This document shows positions 29,102-38,297 of a stretch of DNA of 64,000 nt, in pieces (position 1 is the first letter of the stretch; each line of letters begins with the position of its first letter). Made by a program: the position numbers and the translations under genes. This DNA is from Rickettsiales bacterium Ac37b (GTDB lineage: Bacteria > Pseudomonadota > Alphaproteobacteria > Rickettsiales > Arcanibacteraceae): assembly GCA_000746585.2 (NCBI GenBank), contig CP009217.2, positions 124,001 through 188,000 on the forward strand. The letters run 5' to 3'. A model generated the notes under the pieces. It made no database searches, had not been told where the DNA came from, and saw only the letters and a list, made by a program, of their open reading frames with translations.

Positions 29102-30199
29102 ATGATCAGAAGTAAAAAATTCATAATTACTATACTCAGCATTATTTATATAAGCTTTAGTATATTTTTTTATTTACTTTATGAATTTGTACATTCACAA
29201 AAATTTGCCAATCAACAAAATGTCAATGTTGCTGTAGATAAAGTATTAGCGCCTGTATTTACACCTGAAGGTATCGAAGACATTGCATTAGTCCTTATGG
29301 TTAAAGATGAAATTGATATAATTATGGAAAATTTGGTATGGCATTTCTGTATAGGGTTTAGAAAATTCATAATAATTGATAATCAATCTTCAGACGGAAC
29401 TAGAGAACATATCAATAAGTTTGCTCGTTTAACTAAAGATATAGCAACTGTATTGATTATCGATGATCCAATAGTTGAACATATACAAACTCGTATTATT
29501 ACAGGAGCTTACTATTATATAACTCAGCTGTGGCCATCTGTTAAATGGGTTTTTCCTATTGATGCTGATGAATTCTGGGTACCGCAGTCTAAGTTAAGTC
29601 AGATTTTAAGCCAAATTCCAGATAAATATGATGCTCTGACTGTTTTAAGAACACGGTATTTTGCAAATAAAAATTATTATAACTATCCAGACACAATACC
29701 TTTCTATGAAAAAATACCATTTCGTACCAAAAATTTAACTCTTTTAGAAACAGAGTACTCACACATTAACTATAAAATTGCTTTAAGAACAGGTAGAAAT
29801 AATTTAATAATCACTCAAGGTAATCATGCTCTAGATACTAAAATACCTCATAAGTTTAAAGATAGTTTTAATTATATAGGTGGAAATACGAAAGGCCTTC
29901 ACATGGTTGAATACACAATGCGTTCAGTTGAGCAAACTAATAAGAAATTTCAGAATGGTATGAATGCTTTGATAAGCGCAAGCAAAAAAAATCTACCAGA
30001 AACAAGAGGAATGGAATCCTCTCACTGGTATCAGTATAAAAAATATATTAATCAATATGGTAAATTAGCTGCAAAGGCAAAGTTTGAAAAAAATTTTATT
30101 ACTGCAGAAGATAGTATATATGATCCCCTTCCCATTCAAGAAGCTTTTGTATTGTTTAAAAAAATTCTGAATAATTACCAAGCTTGTGTGAAGTTTTAA
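29102..30199 (+). CDS. Membrane-anchored glycosyltransferase (GT2/GT92-like)
   Basis: The 365-residue protein has an N-terminal membrane helix (FIITILSIIYISFSIFFYLL, residues 7-26) and a GT-A-type domain: IALVLMVKDEIDIIMENL near 61, KFIIIDNQSSDGT near 88, and the DXD-containing WVFPIDADEFW near 144, with acceptor-side EYSHINYKIALRTGR further on. This pattern fits the glycosyltransferase family 2_4/92 group. Its acceptor is unknown; surface glycan or glycoprotein decoration is a reasonable guess. It follows mreC but has its own leader with an inserted MITE. Confidence 0.8.
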   Translation: MIRSKKFIITILSIIYISFSIFFYLLYEFVHSQKFANQQNVNVAVDKVLAPVFTPEGIEDIALVLMVKDEIDIIMENLVWHFCIGFRKFIIIDNQSSDGTREHINKFARLTKDIATVLIIDDPIVEHIQTRIITGAYYYITQLWPSVKWVFPIDADEFWVPQSKLSQILSQIPDKYDALTVLRTRYFANKNYYNYPDTIPFYEKIPFRTKNLTLLETEYSHINYKIALRTGRNNLIITQGNHALDTKIPHKFKDSFNYIGGNTKGLHMVEYTMRSVEQTNKKFQNGMNALISASKKNLPETRGMESSHWYQYKKYINQYGKLAAKAKFEKNFITAEDSIYDPLPIQEAFVLFKKILNNYQACVKF

Positions 30200-30342
30200 T
30201 AGAAACTACTACACTCAATTATAAATCTTTTTCTAAGTATAGTATTTTGACTAAAGGAACAAAGAGTGAAGGAATAATTGTATTATGCGACGCAAAAACT
30301 TCTTGTTGCCTAAAATCATGGCTTTCTTTCTAACTTTTTTAG

Positions 30343-30672
30343 TTAACTTGACGATGCCGTACCAATTAATGGCAACTCACTTAAGTCATTATGATAATTA
30401 AAAATATAGTTGTACTGAGCATTAATTGGTTCTACAATAATCTCTAATGTCTTAGAAAACGCATTGACGATATCATTTAAAATTGGCTGTATCTCCTTAT
30501 CATATATAAAATATGAATTTACAGTGGCAATTAAAGAGATCCCAACATTTATCAAAATATTTTTGCGTAATTCAGTGGTAGGTACAAAAAAAGTATGAAA
30601 TAGTGGCTCACTTCCTTCAAGAAGCGCAGCAAACAGAGTATAGGTACTATAATTAAGCTCAGCATCTATCAT
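30343..30672 (-). CDS. Hypothetical protein related to the next gene, probably a fragment
   Basis: The 109-residue product shares with the adjacent 413-residue protein the block VEPINAQYNYIFNYHNDLSE followed by LPLIGT, there TEPIYAQYNSTLNHHDDLNE and LPLIGT. Here the protein stops just after that block, so it looks like a truncated tandem duplicate. The N-terminal half has one hydrophobic stretch (ILINVGISLIATVNSYFIY). I recognise no family. Confidence 0.5.
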   Translation of the reverse strand: MIDAELNYSTYTLFAALLEGSEPLFHTFFVPTTELRKNILINVGISLIATVNSYFIYDKEIQPILNDIVNAFSKTLEIIVEPINAQYNYIFNYHNDLSELPLIGTASSS

Positions 30673-30691
30673 TAATTCATAACCTATATTA

Positions 30692-31876
30692 TTATAACAC
30701 CCAAATAATTTCTGCTATACCTATAGTATCTCTTATATTAATAATCATATATTTAATTATTCCCCCTAGGGCTACACTAGGGTATCTGATTAATTGAATA
30801 TACTCATTTTCAGATTCTCTTGTTAAATCTCCCATAATATATCCCATAACAGATCCCATAAAAAGTGATATACTACTTTTTACATCTATACCTACGACAA
30901 TTTTACTTGGTAATATATCAAATAATAGCGCCTTATATGCACTATCTATAAAAATTTTATAATAATCTATATTAGGCATAAACGCCAAAGACAAAATAGT
31001 AATGTTATTTTCTGAATCCTCTACAGCAAAAATTAACGATTTAGTTATGGCTTTATATTGGAATGTACCAATTAATGGCAACTCATTTAAATCATCATGA
31101 TGATTTAAAGTAGAGTTGTACTGTGCATAAATTGGTTCTGTAATAGTTTCTACTCTCTTAGAAAATACAATGTATTGGCATATATTGTAACCAAAGGATG
31201 CTATATTCAAGCCTAAAGTACTAATGCCAGTTACGGAATAAGATGTAGCAGATGCACCATGCGACACTGCACTTCCAAGGTTTAAAATTTTTTCTTTAAT
31301 CTCATTCAAAGAATCCGGTGAGAAATCTTTTAAATCTACAAAACATATAATACCTTCACTAGCATTTTTGAATACTTGTTCAAGATAAGAGGAATCATCA
31401 TGATCAACCACATATTCACGTTGTACATACACAGTTGCTAGATAATCCTTGAAATCTTCTTTGAACTCTTTTTGTATTTTTAGGTACCATCTATCGTGGT
31501 AACAATCTATTGGAGATAATTCTTGATAACTATTGTATAAAGGAATATTATCTGATAATATTTGACCTAAAGTAATACATGCTTTAATAAATAAACGATC
31601 TTGACCATTTTTTAATAAAGTTATATACTCATCATATGTATCACTTATAACTTGCTTATATTCTTGCATAGGTTTAACTTTATAATCCTGATCTAAATGG
31701 AGTCCAAGGCCTAAATAGTGCCAACTATTAGGGAATTTGTTTGTGATACTCATTCTATATCTTTGAACATCTACAACAAATATCTTCCTTACTTTACCCA
31801 TTAGTGATAAGAGCTGATAAACATTCTCTACTCTATTATTTCTTTTATGAGAACTATGATCTGTGGGAGTACGCAT
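30692..31876 (-). CDS. Hypothetical protein with hydrophobic segments, unknown family
   Basis: The frame is open back to 31933, but that part lies in a family-B MITE. I therefore start at the ATG at 31876 (MRTPTDHSSHKRNN), giving about 394 residues. The first 200 residues are soluble. Then come a Gly/Ala/Ser-rich hydrophobic stretch (SHGASATSYSVTGISTLGLN), the shared TEPIYAQYN block, and further hydrophobic parts (ISLFMGSVMGYIMGDL and the C-terminus). It could be a membrane-inserting secreted protein; this is inference. A shortened relative sits just downstream. Confidence 0.55.
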   Translation of the reverse strand: MRTPTDHSSHKRNNRVENVYQLLSLMGKVRKIFVVDVQRYRMSITNKFPNSWHYLGLGLHLDQDYKVKPMQEYKQVISDTYDEYITLLKNGQDRLFIKACITLGQILSDNIPLYNSYQELSPIDCYHDRWYLKIQKEFKEDFKDYLATVYVQREYVVDHDDSSYLEQVFKNASEGIICFVDLKDFSPDSLNEIKEKILNLGSAVSHGASATSYSVTGISTLGLNIASFGYNICQYIVFSKRVETITEPIYAQYNSTLNHHDDLNELPLIGTFQYKAITKSLIFAVEDSENNITILSLAFMPNIDYYKIFIDSAYKALLFDILPSKIVVGIDVKSSISLFMGSVMGYIMGDLTRESENEYIQLIRYPSVALGGIIKYMIINIRDTIGIAEIIWVL

Positions 31877-31902
31877 TATAATATAATCTTTTATCTTATT
31901 GG

Positions 31903-32012
31903 TTATAGTAAAAACAGTTGAAGTTTGATACAAGGAATGAGGCGCAAAGCCTACTGATTGCTAGGTGAGCAACGAATGACGCCGTATGCAAATTCAAATG
32001 TTTTTACTATAT
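31903..32012. repeat. Family-B MITE, full copy
   Basis: The ends are TATAGTAAAAACAGTTGAAG and AAATGTTTTTACTATA, about 110 bp apart. The interior has GCGCAAAGCCTACTGATTGC followed by TAGGTGAGCAACGAATGACGCCGTA. It overlaps the possible 5' extension of the preceding gene. Confidence 0.85.
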
Positions 32013-32173
32013 TATAATTCTTGGTTCAAGATAACTATATTACAAAAGTTAATTTATGTAAAATCTTTAATACATTTGGTTGACTAAACTATAATATTTT
32101 CATCTTTCTTAGCAGATAGACGTGAAGAGCCCTTTTTTATAGGCTTTTGACTGTAATTTGAGTAATAAGGTAC

Positions 32174-32278
32174 TATAGTAAATTAAGTTGTATTTGGAAC
32201 TAGGAGCGATAAGTAAAGCATACAAATAGTAAGAGAGCTTTGATGCGACAACGTCCCGGATTCAAATCAATTTATTAC
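32174..32278. repeat. Family-A MITE copy overlapping the dat stop codon
   Basis: It runs from ACTATAGTAAATTAAGTTG to CAAATCAATTTATTACA, the right end being slightly degenerate. The last codons of the aminotransferase gene (NKLI and the stop) are read from this right end, so the insertion replaced the original C-terminus. Confidence 0.85.
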
Positions 32279-33125
32279 AAGAATAATTTTTATAATTTTT
32301 CAAAAGATTATGGGTAATATCTCCCATAACTCCTCCATTAATCACCTTCTCATCAATCTTAACCACAGGTATAATACCAAGAGTAGTACTAGTTAAAAAG
32401 GCCTCCTTAGCATTTAAAGCTTCAGCAATAGAAAATGGACGTTCTTCAAATTTTATATTTAATTTATTAGCAATTTTTAAAACTATTTGTCTAGTAATAC
32501 CAGACAAAATATTACGATTACTAGGATGGGAAACAATTATACCTTCATGGGTTACTATATAACTATTTGAACTACTTCCTTCAGTAATATATCCTTCTTC
32601 GTTATATAACCATGATTCAAATGCCTGATTATTCATTGCATATTGTTTTGATAATATATTAGCAAGTAGAGAGATGGACTTCACATCACATCTTTTCCAC
32701 CTTAAATCTTCTTGAGTTACAATATTTACACCTTTGATAGTTAATAAATTTATTGATTCCTGAGATCTTGCACTATATATAACCATTACAAGAGATGGAA
32801 TTAAATCAGGAGAAAAACTGTGAATACGTCTTGCAACCCCTCGCGTAATTTGCATATATAATATGCCATCTTTAATTTTATTACGCCTAATTAATTCAGA
32901 AATTATAACAGATAAGGAAATATTACTAATAGAGAAAGGTATTTTTAATACATCCAAAGAATGTTTAAGTCGTAAGAAATGTAAATCCTTGTATAAAAGC
33001 TTACGATTATCTATCTTAATAACTTCATACACACCATCGGCAAATTGATATCCCCTATCCTCTATATGCACACTCGCAGCACTGTGATTTAAATATCTAC
33101 CATTTACATAACTAACCTTTGGCAT
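32262..33125 (-). CDS. D-amino acid aminotransferase, class IV PLP enzyme
   Basis: The 287-residue protein matches D-alanine aminotransferase: YVNGRYLNHSAASVHIEDRG at the N-terminus, RGYQFADGVYEVIKI, GILYMQITRGVARR near 113, and the PLP-lysine block RWKRCDVKSISLLANILSKQ near 144-163, with the Lys in DVKS. EGSSSNSYIV and NILSGITRQIVLKIA complete the family set. It interconverts D-Ala and D-Glu and could supply D-glutamate for peptidoglycan. The last few residues come from an inserted MITE. Confidence 0.9.
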   Translation of the reverse strand: MPKVSYVNGRYLNHSAASVHIEDRGYQFADGVYEVIKIDNRKLLYKDLHFLRLKHSLDVLKIPFSISNISLSVIISELIRRNKIKDGILYMQITRGVARRIHSFSPDLIPSLVMVIYSARSQESINLLTIKGVNIVTQEDLRWKRCDVKSISLLANILSKQYAMNNQAFESWLYNEEGYITEGSSSNSYIVTHEGIIVSHPSNRNILSGITRQIVLKIANKLNIKFEERPFSIAEALNAKEAFLTSTTLGIIPVVKIDEKVINGGVMGDITHNLLKNYKNYSCNKLI

Positions 33126-33139
33126 ATAACAAGCTACCT

Positions 33140-34594
33140 TTATGCTTGTTCGTGCTGTTTATTCCAACTAGACATCATAACCTTTTCATCTTCAAAATTA
33201 TTATTAGCACTGGTAGTGCTAATATTTAAAGATTTTAATTTTCGATGCAAAGCAGAACGCTCCATACCAACAAATGAAGACGTCCTGGATATATTACCAT
33301 TAAATCTACTCATTTGAGCTAATAAATATTGACGTTCAAATACCTCTCTTGCCTCTCTAAGTGGCATAGACATAACATCCGCACTAGCATCTGGCCGTAT
33401 AATTTTTACACCACCAGACAAAATTTCAGGAGGCAATAACTCAACTCTAATAGGCTCCTTTAATTGTGTTTCTTGTGACATAATTAATAGCCATTCCAAA
33501 ACGTTATGCAACTGTCTAATATTACCAGGCCAATTATATGCTTGCATTGCTGCGATTGTATCTTCTCCTAATTTTCTTGGAATCAGTCCTGAAGTTTTTT
33601 CTAAATTTTTAATAAAAAATTCACATAATAAAGGTATATCGTCCTTTCTTTCAGCTAGTGAAGGTATTTTTACTGGTATAACATTCAAACGATAAAATAA
33701 ATCTTGTCTGAATTTACCAATCTTAATCTCTTCCTGTAAATCTTTACTAGTAGAAGCAATCACACGTACATCAAGTTTAAGAGGTTTGGCGTTACCAGGT
33801 CTCTCTATGACACTATCTTGTAAAAATCTTAAAATTTTGTTTTGCGCAGGTAAAGGTAAATCACTCACCTCATCTATAAATAACGTACCATGGTTAGCAA
33901 GTTCTAAAATACCTACCTTCCTAGGCGCATCATATAAATTATTCTTATGTTCTTCACCAAACAATTCTAAATGAATTTTATCGGAAGACATACCAGCAGA
34001 ATTTAAAGTAAGAAAAGGCTCATTTGACCTTTTAGATTTTTTATGAATAATACGCGCAACAAGTTCTTTACCACTCCCAGCCGGACCAGTAATCAAGATA
34101 CGTCCTGCTGTTGGAGCAACTTTTTCAATAGTGTTTTTTAAATTATTCATTGCACTTGATGTGCCTATTAATTCTGTTTTATCTCTTACCTTTAGTTTAA
34201 GTTCAGAATTTTCTTTTAATAACTTAGAAGTTTCGCATGCTCTTTGTACTACTACATGTAGTTTATCTTCTGTAAACGGCTTTACTATATAGTCATATGC
34301 ACCCATCTTAATAGATGTAATTGCTGTTTCTATAGTACCATGACCACTAATCATAATAACCGGTAAATAAGGATATTTGTGCTTTATAATCTCTAAAATA
34401 CCTAAGCCGTCTAATTCGCTACCTTGTAACCATATATCTAATATAATTGCTGAAGGTACTTTTTCATTAATACTATGAAAAGCCTCAAGACTATTAGCAG
34501 CTACACGAGTACTATATCCTTCATCCTTTAAGCCATCACAAATTAATTCTCTAATGTCAGCTTCATCATCTACAACGAGTATATCATACGGCAT
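33140..34594 (-). CDS. ntrX: NtrX-type response regulator
   Basis: The 484-residue protein has a receiver domain (VDDEADIRELICDGL; phospho-Asp in IILDIWLQG near 53; KPF near 107), an AAA+ domain with Walker A GPAGSGKELVAR near 171 and Walker B TLFIDEVSDLPL near 235, and a Fis-type DNA-binding end (NISRTSSFVGMERSALHRKL). The sigma-54 loop GAFTGA is missing: after LELFGEE comes HKNNLYDAPRKVGILELA. It should therefore regulate without sigma-54, as proposed for other alphaproteobacterial NtrX. No ntrY is adjacent. Confidence 0.92.
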   Translation of the reverse strand: MPYDILVVDDEADIRELICDGLKDEGYSTRVAANSLEAFHSINEKVPSAIILDIWLQGSELDGLGILEIIKHKYPYLPVIMISGHGTIETAITSIKMGAYDYIVKPFTEDKLHVVVQRACETSKLLKENSELKLKVRDKTELIGTSSAMNNLKNTIEKVAPTAGRILITGPAGSGKELVARIIHKKSKRSNEPFLTLNSAGMSSDKIHLELFGEEHKNNLYDAPRKVGILELANHGTLFIDEVSDLPLPAQNKILRFLQDSVIERPGNAKPLKLDVRVIASTSKDLQEEIKIGKFRQDLFYRLNVIPVKIPSLAERKDDIPLLCEFFIKNLEKTSGLIPRKLGEDTIAAMQAYNWPGNIRQLHNVLEWLLIMSQETQLKEPIRVELLPPEILSGGVKIIRPDASADVMSMPLREAREVFERQYLLAQMSRFNGNISRTSSFVGMERSALHRKLKSLNISTTSANNNFEDEKVMMSSWNKQHEQA

Positions 34595-34726
34595 AATTTA
34601 TCTCACCTAGTTAAATCTTAAAACTATATAATATAACAGTTTATAATATAGTTTAAATAAAAAAACAAAAACATCCACAGAATAATTGTATAAAACCCTT
34701 ATTATTCACAATTTATAAATATATTA

Positions 34727-35398
34727 TTACAAAACAGATAACAAACTTAGATTAAATTTACTATTTAAAGACAGAATTATTTCTTTGTGTACTCTTTCAA
34801 TAGTTTGATTACCATTAATTACGATATATCTATCAGGATTCATTTCAACAATTTTAGAAAACCCATCCAAAACACGCTTATGAAATGCTTCACCCATATT
34901 TTCATATCTGGCCGGTCTGGTTTTTCTTTTAATACTACCAGCAATTCTTTTCATCGCATCGTGAGGTGAGACATTAATCATTATTGTAATATCCGGATAA
35001 AAATTCCCAAGTACTAATTCGTGCATCTTTATTATAATATCTTGACCTAGCTGATGACCATAACCTTGATAAGCTATTGTTGAATCAAGAAATCTATCAC
35101 AAATTACTGTTTTTCTTTGCTTTAAAGAAGGCTTGATTACTAACTCTACATGCTCAACCCTAGCAGCCATATGTAATAAAAGCTCTGTATTCGGCTGCCA
35201 TTTATCCGTAGGACCCACAGTCAATAATTCTCTAATAACTTCTGCGCTTTTTGTACCACCTGGCTCTCTAGTGTGCAAAACCTCACTATTATTTTTTTCT
35301 AACGCTTTGTACAATAAATTACTCTGCGTACTCTTACCAGCACCTTCTCCGCCTTCAAAAGTAATAAATAAAGGTATATTATTAAATGAATGCATCAT
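34727..35398 (-). CDS. tmk: Tmk, thymidylate kinase
   Basis: Tmk phosphorylates dTMP to dTDP. The 223-residue protein has the P-loop FEGGEGAGKSTQSNLL at 14-29, the REPGGT block near 45, DRFLDSTIAYQG near 97 and a LID-like basic segment (SIKRKTRPARYENMG). Its ATG overlaps the stop of the upstream PEBP gene by 4 bases (ATGA-type), so translation is coupled. Either of the first two Met codons may be the start. Confidence 0.95.
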   Translation of the reverse strand: MMHSFNNIPLFITFEGGEGAGKSTQSNLLYKALEKNNSEVLHTREPGGTKSAEVIRELLTVGPTDKWQPNTELLLHMAARVEHVELVIKPSLKQRKTVICDRFLDSTIAYQGYGHQLGQDIIIKMHELVLGNFYPDITIMINVSPHDAMKRIAGSIKRKTRPARYENMGEAFHKRVLDGFSKIVEMNPDRYIVINGNQTIERVHKEIILSLNSKFNLSLLSVL

Positions 35399-35856
35399 TT
35401 ATTTGATATTCTATTATAACGGCATATAATTTCCGCATATTCAATCACATGTTCTGCTATTTCTTGCTCTATTGCTTGTTTAGTAACACCACTTTCCAAA
35501 TTAAGCATGGTATCTAGCGCATATAATTTAAAGAAATATCTATGTTCACGATCAGGAGGACACGGACCTCCATAGTCATTTCTACCCCAACTGTTTTTAC
35601 CTACTTTTGTCCCTTCCGGCAATTGCTTAATATTAGATTCTAGCTTAGTCACCATCGCAGGTATATTAAATAGAATCCAGTGATCCCACGTGCCCCTAGG
35701 AGCATCAGGATCATCCATAATTAACGCCAAAGATTTGGTAGAAGCAGGCACATTCTCCCACTCTAATTCTGGAGAAATATCTTGACCATCACAAGTAAAA
35801 TTAGAAGATATTAATCCTCCATTATTAAAACCTTTTGATTTTATTATTAAAGCCAT
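35395..35856 (-). CDS. YbhB/YbcL-family PEBP (Raf-kinase-inhibitor-like) protein
   Basis: The 153-residue protein carries both PEBP signatures: LALIMDDPDAPRGTWDHWIL (residues 44-63) and the GPCPPDREHRYFFKLYALD block near 98-116, with the anion-binding Asp and His residues. Bacterial members bind small anionic ligands; a precise role is not established. There is no signal peptide, so it is cytoplasmic. It overlaps tmk by 4 bases. Confidence 0.92.
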   Translation of the reverse strand: MALIIKSKGFNNGGLISSNFTCDGQDISPELEWENVPASTKSLALIMDDPDAPRGTWDHWILFNIPAMVTKLESNIKQLPEGTKVGKNSWGRNDYGGPCPPDREHRYFFKLYALDTMLNLESGVTKQAIEQEIAEHVIEYAEIICRYNRISNK

Positions 35857-35959
35857 TATAGTCTCCCTCTAATATGATTACTGGGCTTCTTTGTCCCTAA
35901 TAATACTCTAATCAAAAAACTTATGTCAAAGATAAAAACCTAATTTATATTATATTTTG

Positions 35960-36343
35960 CTATATAGCGATTAGAAATGCTGCAACATTTCTACCCTCAG
36001 TAAGCAATATATTATAAGTACGACACGCTGCCCCAGTTGTCATCATATCAATAGTAATCGGCAAAAAATTATTTTTAATTTGAGCAACTAAATCCTGTTC
36101 TAATGTATATGGCACATTTCCACATCCAATTAATAATATTATATTATCTCCTGTTAATTGGTTTAAACTTCCAAGATGCTCTAAACTTAAATTAGCTATA
36201 TTATCTATATGTGCATAACTTTCAAGTTTATCTGGCATAATTAAAATACTACCATCTATCCTGATATTATTAACTGAAAACCCTTTGTTCCCATATGAAG
36301 TTATAATTTTTTTATCTGGTGATACTAAAGGCGTTATATCCAT
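35960..36343 (-). CDS. Mth938-like (DUF498) domain protein
   Basis: The 127-residue protein has the family's pattern: ITSYGNKGFSVNNIRIDGSI near 14-33, ILLIGCGNVPY near 69, and MMTTGAACRTYNILLTEGRN near 100-119. The family, which includes mitochondrial NDUFAF3, is linked in alphaproteobacteria to the Sec genes and to complex I assembly. It starts one base after secD, consistent with that linkage. Confidence 0.88.
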   Translation of the reverse strand: MDITPLVSPDKKIITSYGNKGFSVNNIRIDGSILIMPDKLESYAHIDNIANLSLEHLGSLNQLTGDNIILLIGCGNVPYTLEQDLVAQIKNNFLPITIDMMTTGAACRTYNILLTEGRNVAAFLIAI

Positions 36344-36344
36344 A

Positions 36345-37904
36345 TCACAACATTATTTCTTTAGGCTTTCTAACATTAAACCATATTATTACCATCATCT
36401 TAGTTAAAGTAATAGCAGAAAACATTGAAGCAAGGATTCCTATTGTTAAAGTAACACCAAAACCTTTAACTAAGCCAGATCCAAAAATATAAAGCAAAAT
36501 TCCAACAATAATAGTAGTTAAATTAGAATCTAATATAGTATTAAAGGCATGCTTAAACCCTCTATCAATTGCAGCTGGAACTATTTTACTATTTTTAAAT
36601 TCTTCCCTTATTCTCTCAAAAATTAAAACATTTGCATCTACTGCCATGCCCATGGTTAAAATTATACCTGCTATACCAGGCATAGTTAAGGTAGCTTGCA
36701 ATAATGATAATGCCGCCATAATTAATATAATATTAATCACTAAAGCCACACTTGCAAATATCCCGAGTACATTATAAACCATAACCATAAATATGATGAT
36801 TAACACTATACCAACTATAGCTGCTTTTTTGCCAGCTTCTATAGAATCATTACCAAGATTGGGACCAACCGTACGTTCTTCTATAATTTCCAAAGGTGCT
36901 GGTAGTGCACCAGCCCTAAGTAATAAAGCCAAATCATTTGCTGCTGAAATAGTAAAATTACCAGATATAATAGAACTACCTCCTAAAATAGGCTCACGTA
37001 TGGAAGCCACGCTAATAATTTTATTATCAAGCACAATAGCAAGTAAGCGACCAACATTTTGTTTCGTTAATTCACCAAATTGCCTTTCTCCTAGGTTATT
37101 TAACGTGAATTGTACTGCAGGCTGTGACTTATCTGTGATAGTAGCTCTTGCATCATTAAGCATGTTTCCACTAAGAGATATTTTCTTTTTTAAAACATAA
37201 TACGGAATATCAGTATCTTTCTGATCAAAAGGTAAGAGCATAGAATCTAAAGGAACTTGGCCTTTCGAAGCTGCTTCAATCGTAGTATTTTCATCTACTA
37301 AGTGAAATGTTAATTTAGCTGTTTTACCTAAAACTTGCTTTAAATGCTCAGGACTATCTAATCCAGGAACTTGTAATAATATATTATCCAAGCCTTGACG
37401 CTGTATTGATGGTTCAGTAGTACCAGTTTCATCCACTCTTCTTCTAATAATCTCTATGGATTGTTCAACAACTTTATTTTCCATATTTTTTAAATATTCT
37501 TCTGTATACGTAACTTCACATATACCATCTGTTATTTTAATATCTAGATCACTACCAACCTTCTTAATGGTAGATTTTATTTCTTTTGAATCATCTTGAT
37601 TACGTAACTTAAAAAGAATTTTATTATGCTTAATACTCAGATTTTGATAACCAATATTTTTAGCCCGTAACTTTGTTCTTAAAGTATCCTGTAATATTTC
37701 TAATTGTTCATATATATAAGCCTGTATATCCACTTTTAGTAATAACTGTGAGCCACCTCTTAAATCTAACCCTAAATTTACTGTTTTATGTGGTAACCAA
37801 CTAGGTATTTTATCATGAGGAAGAAAACTAGGTAGCGCTATTACAAAGGCACATATACAAACTAATACAACTATAATCATTTTCCATCTTGCAAAATGCA
37901 GCAT
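36345..37904 (-). CDS. secD: SecD, protein-export membrane protein
   Basis: SecD works with SecF to drive late steps of Sec translocation using the proton gradient. The 519-residue protein has an N-terminal helix, the LGLDLRGGSQLLLKVD motif near 45, the large periplasmic P1 domain (VEQSIEIIRRRVDETGTTEP), and six C-terminal helices with ILTMGMAVDANVLIFERIRE near 410. Length and motifs are normal. SecF is not in the window. Confidence 0.97.
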   Translation of the reverse strand: MLHFARWKMIIVVLVCICAFVIALPSFLPHDKIPSWLPHKTVNLGLDLRGGSQLLLKVDIQAYIYEQLEILQDTLRTKLRAKNIGYQNLSIKHNKILFKLRNQDDSKEIKSTIKKVGSDLDIKITDGICEVTYTEEYLKNMENKVVEQSIEIIRRRVDETGTTEPSIQRQGLDNILLQVPGLDSPEHLKQVLGKTAKLTFHLVDENTTIEAASKGQVPLDSMLLPFDQKDTDIPYYVLKKKISLSGNMLNDARATITDKSQPAVQFTLNNLGERQFGELTKQNVGRLLAIVLDNKIISVASIREPILGGSSIISGNFTISAANDLALLLRAGALPAPLEIIEERTVGPNLGNDSIEAGKKAAIVGIVLIIIFMVMVYNVLGIFASVALVINIILIMAALSLLQATLTMPGIAGIILTMGMAVDANVLIFERIREEFKNSKIVPAAIDRGFKHAFNTILDSNLTTIIVGILLYIFGSGLVKGFGVTLTIGILASMFSAITLTKMMVIIWFNVRKPKEIML

Positions 37905-38297
37905 ATTTTCCCATCATCAATCTATTAAATTGTATAAAATCTCTTTAAACTTTTATGGTTACACTTACCAACAGTGGTGAAATAGTACCTTCTTTTGTCA
38001 TTCCACGTATGCTAGAATCTAATTACCATGATTTAACTAAATACCAGCTTAGGAAGGTATGACAAATAATAAATAAAAGAGTGGTTATACCATCATACCT
38101 CTACTTCTCATTTCTTTTGAACCATATAACCAGCTCCAAAAAAAATAACATAATCTATAGTGATATACAAAATTTTCTATAACTTCAATAGATTTTGCTA
38201 ACATTTACCATATAAATATAATTTCATAGTAAAATTATAGTAAATTAAGTTGTATTTGGGAATAGGTTCAGATAAAACAAAGACTATAAATATATTT
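37905..38297. repeat. Intergenic region with a palindromic element and half a MITE
   Basis: No gene. At 37994-38066 a segment has inverted ends (TTTGTCATTCC and GGTATGACAAA), similar in style to Rickettsia palindromic elements. From 38237 a family-A MITE left end (ATAGTAAATTAAGTTGTATT) runs about 60 bp and then stops near the dgt 3' end without its right half. Confidence 0.65.

Noticed and set aside
31877-31933. Longer N-terminus for the 30692 gene
   Set aside because: Most of these codons are read from a family-B MITE end; the ATG at 31876 is the more likely native start.
36793-37200. 135-residue plus-strand frame inside secD
   Set aside because: Shadow of the conserved SecD coding sequence.
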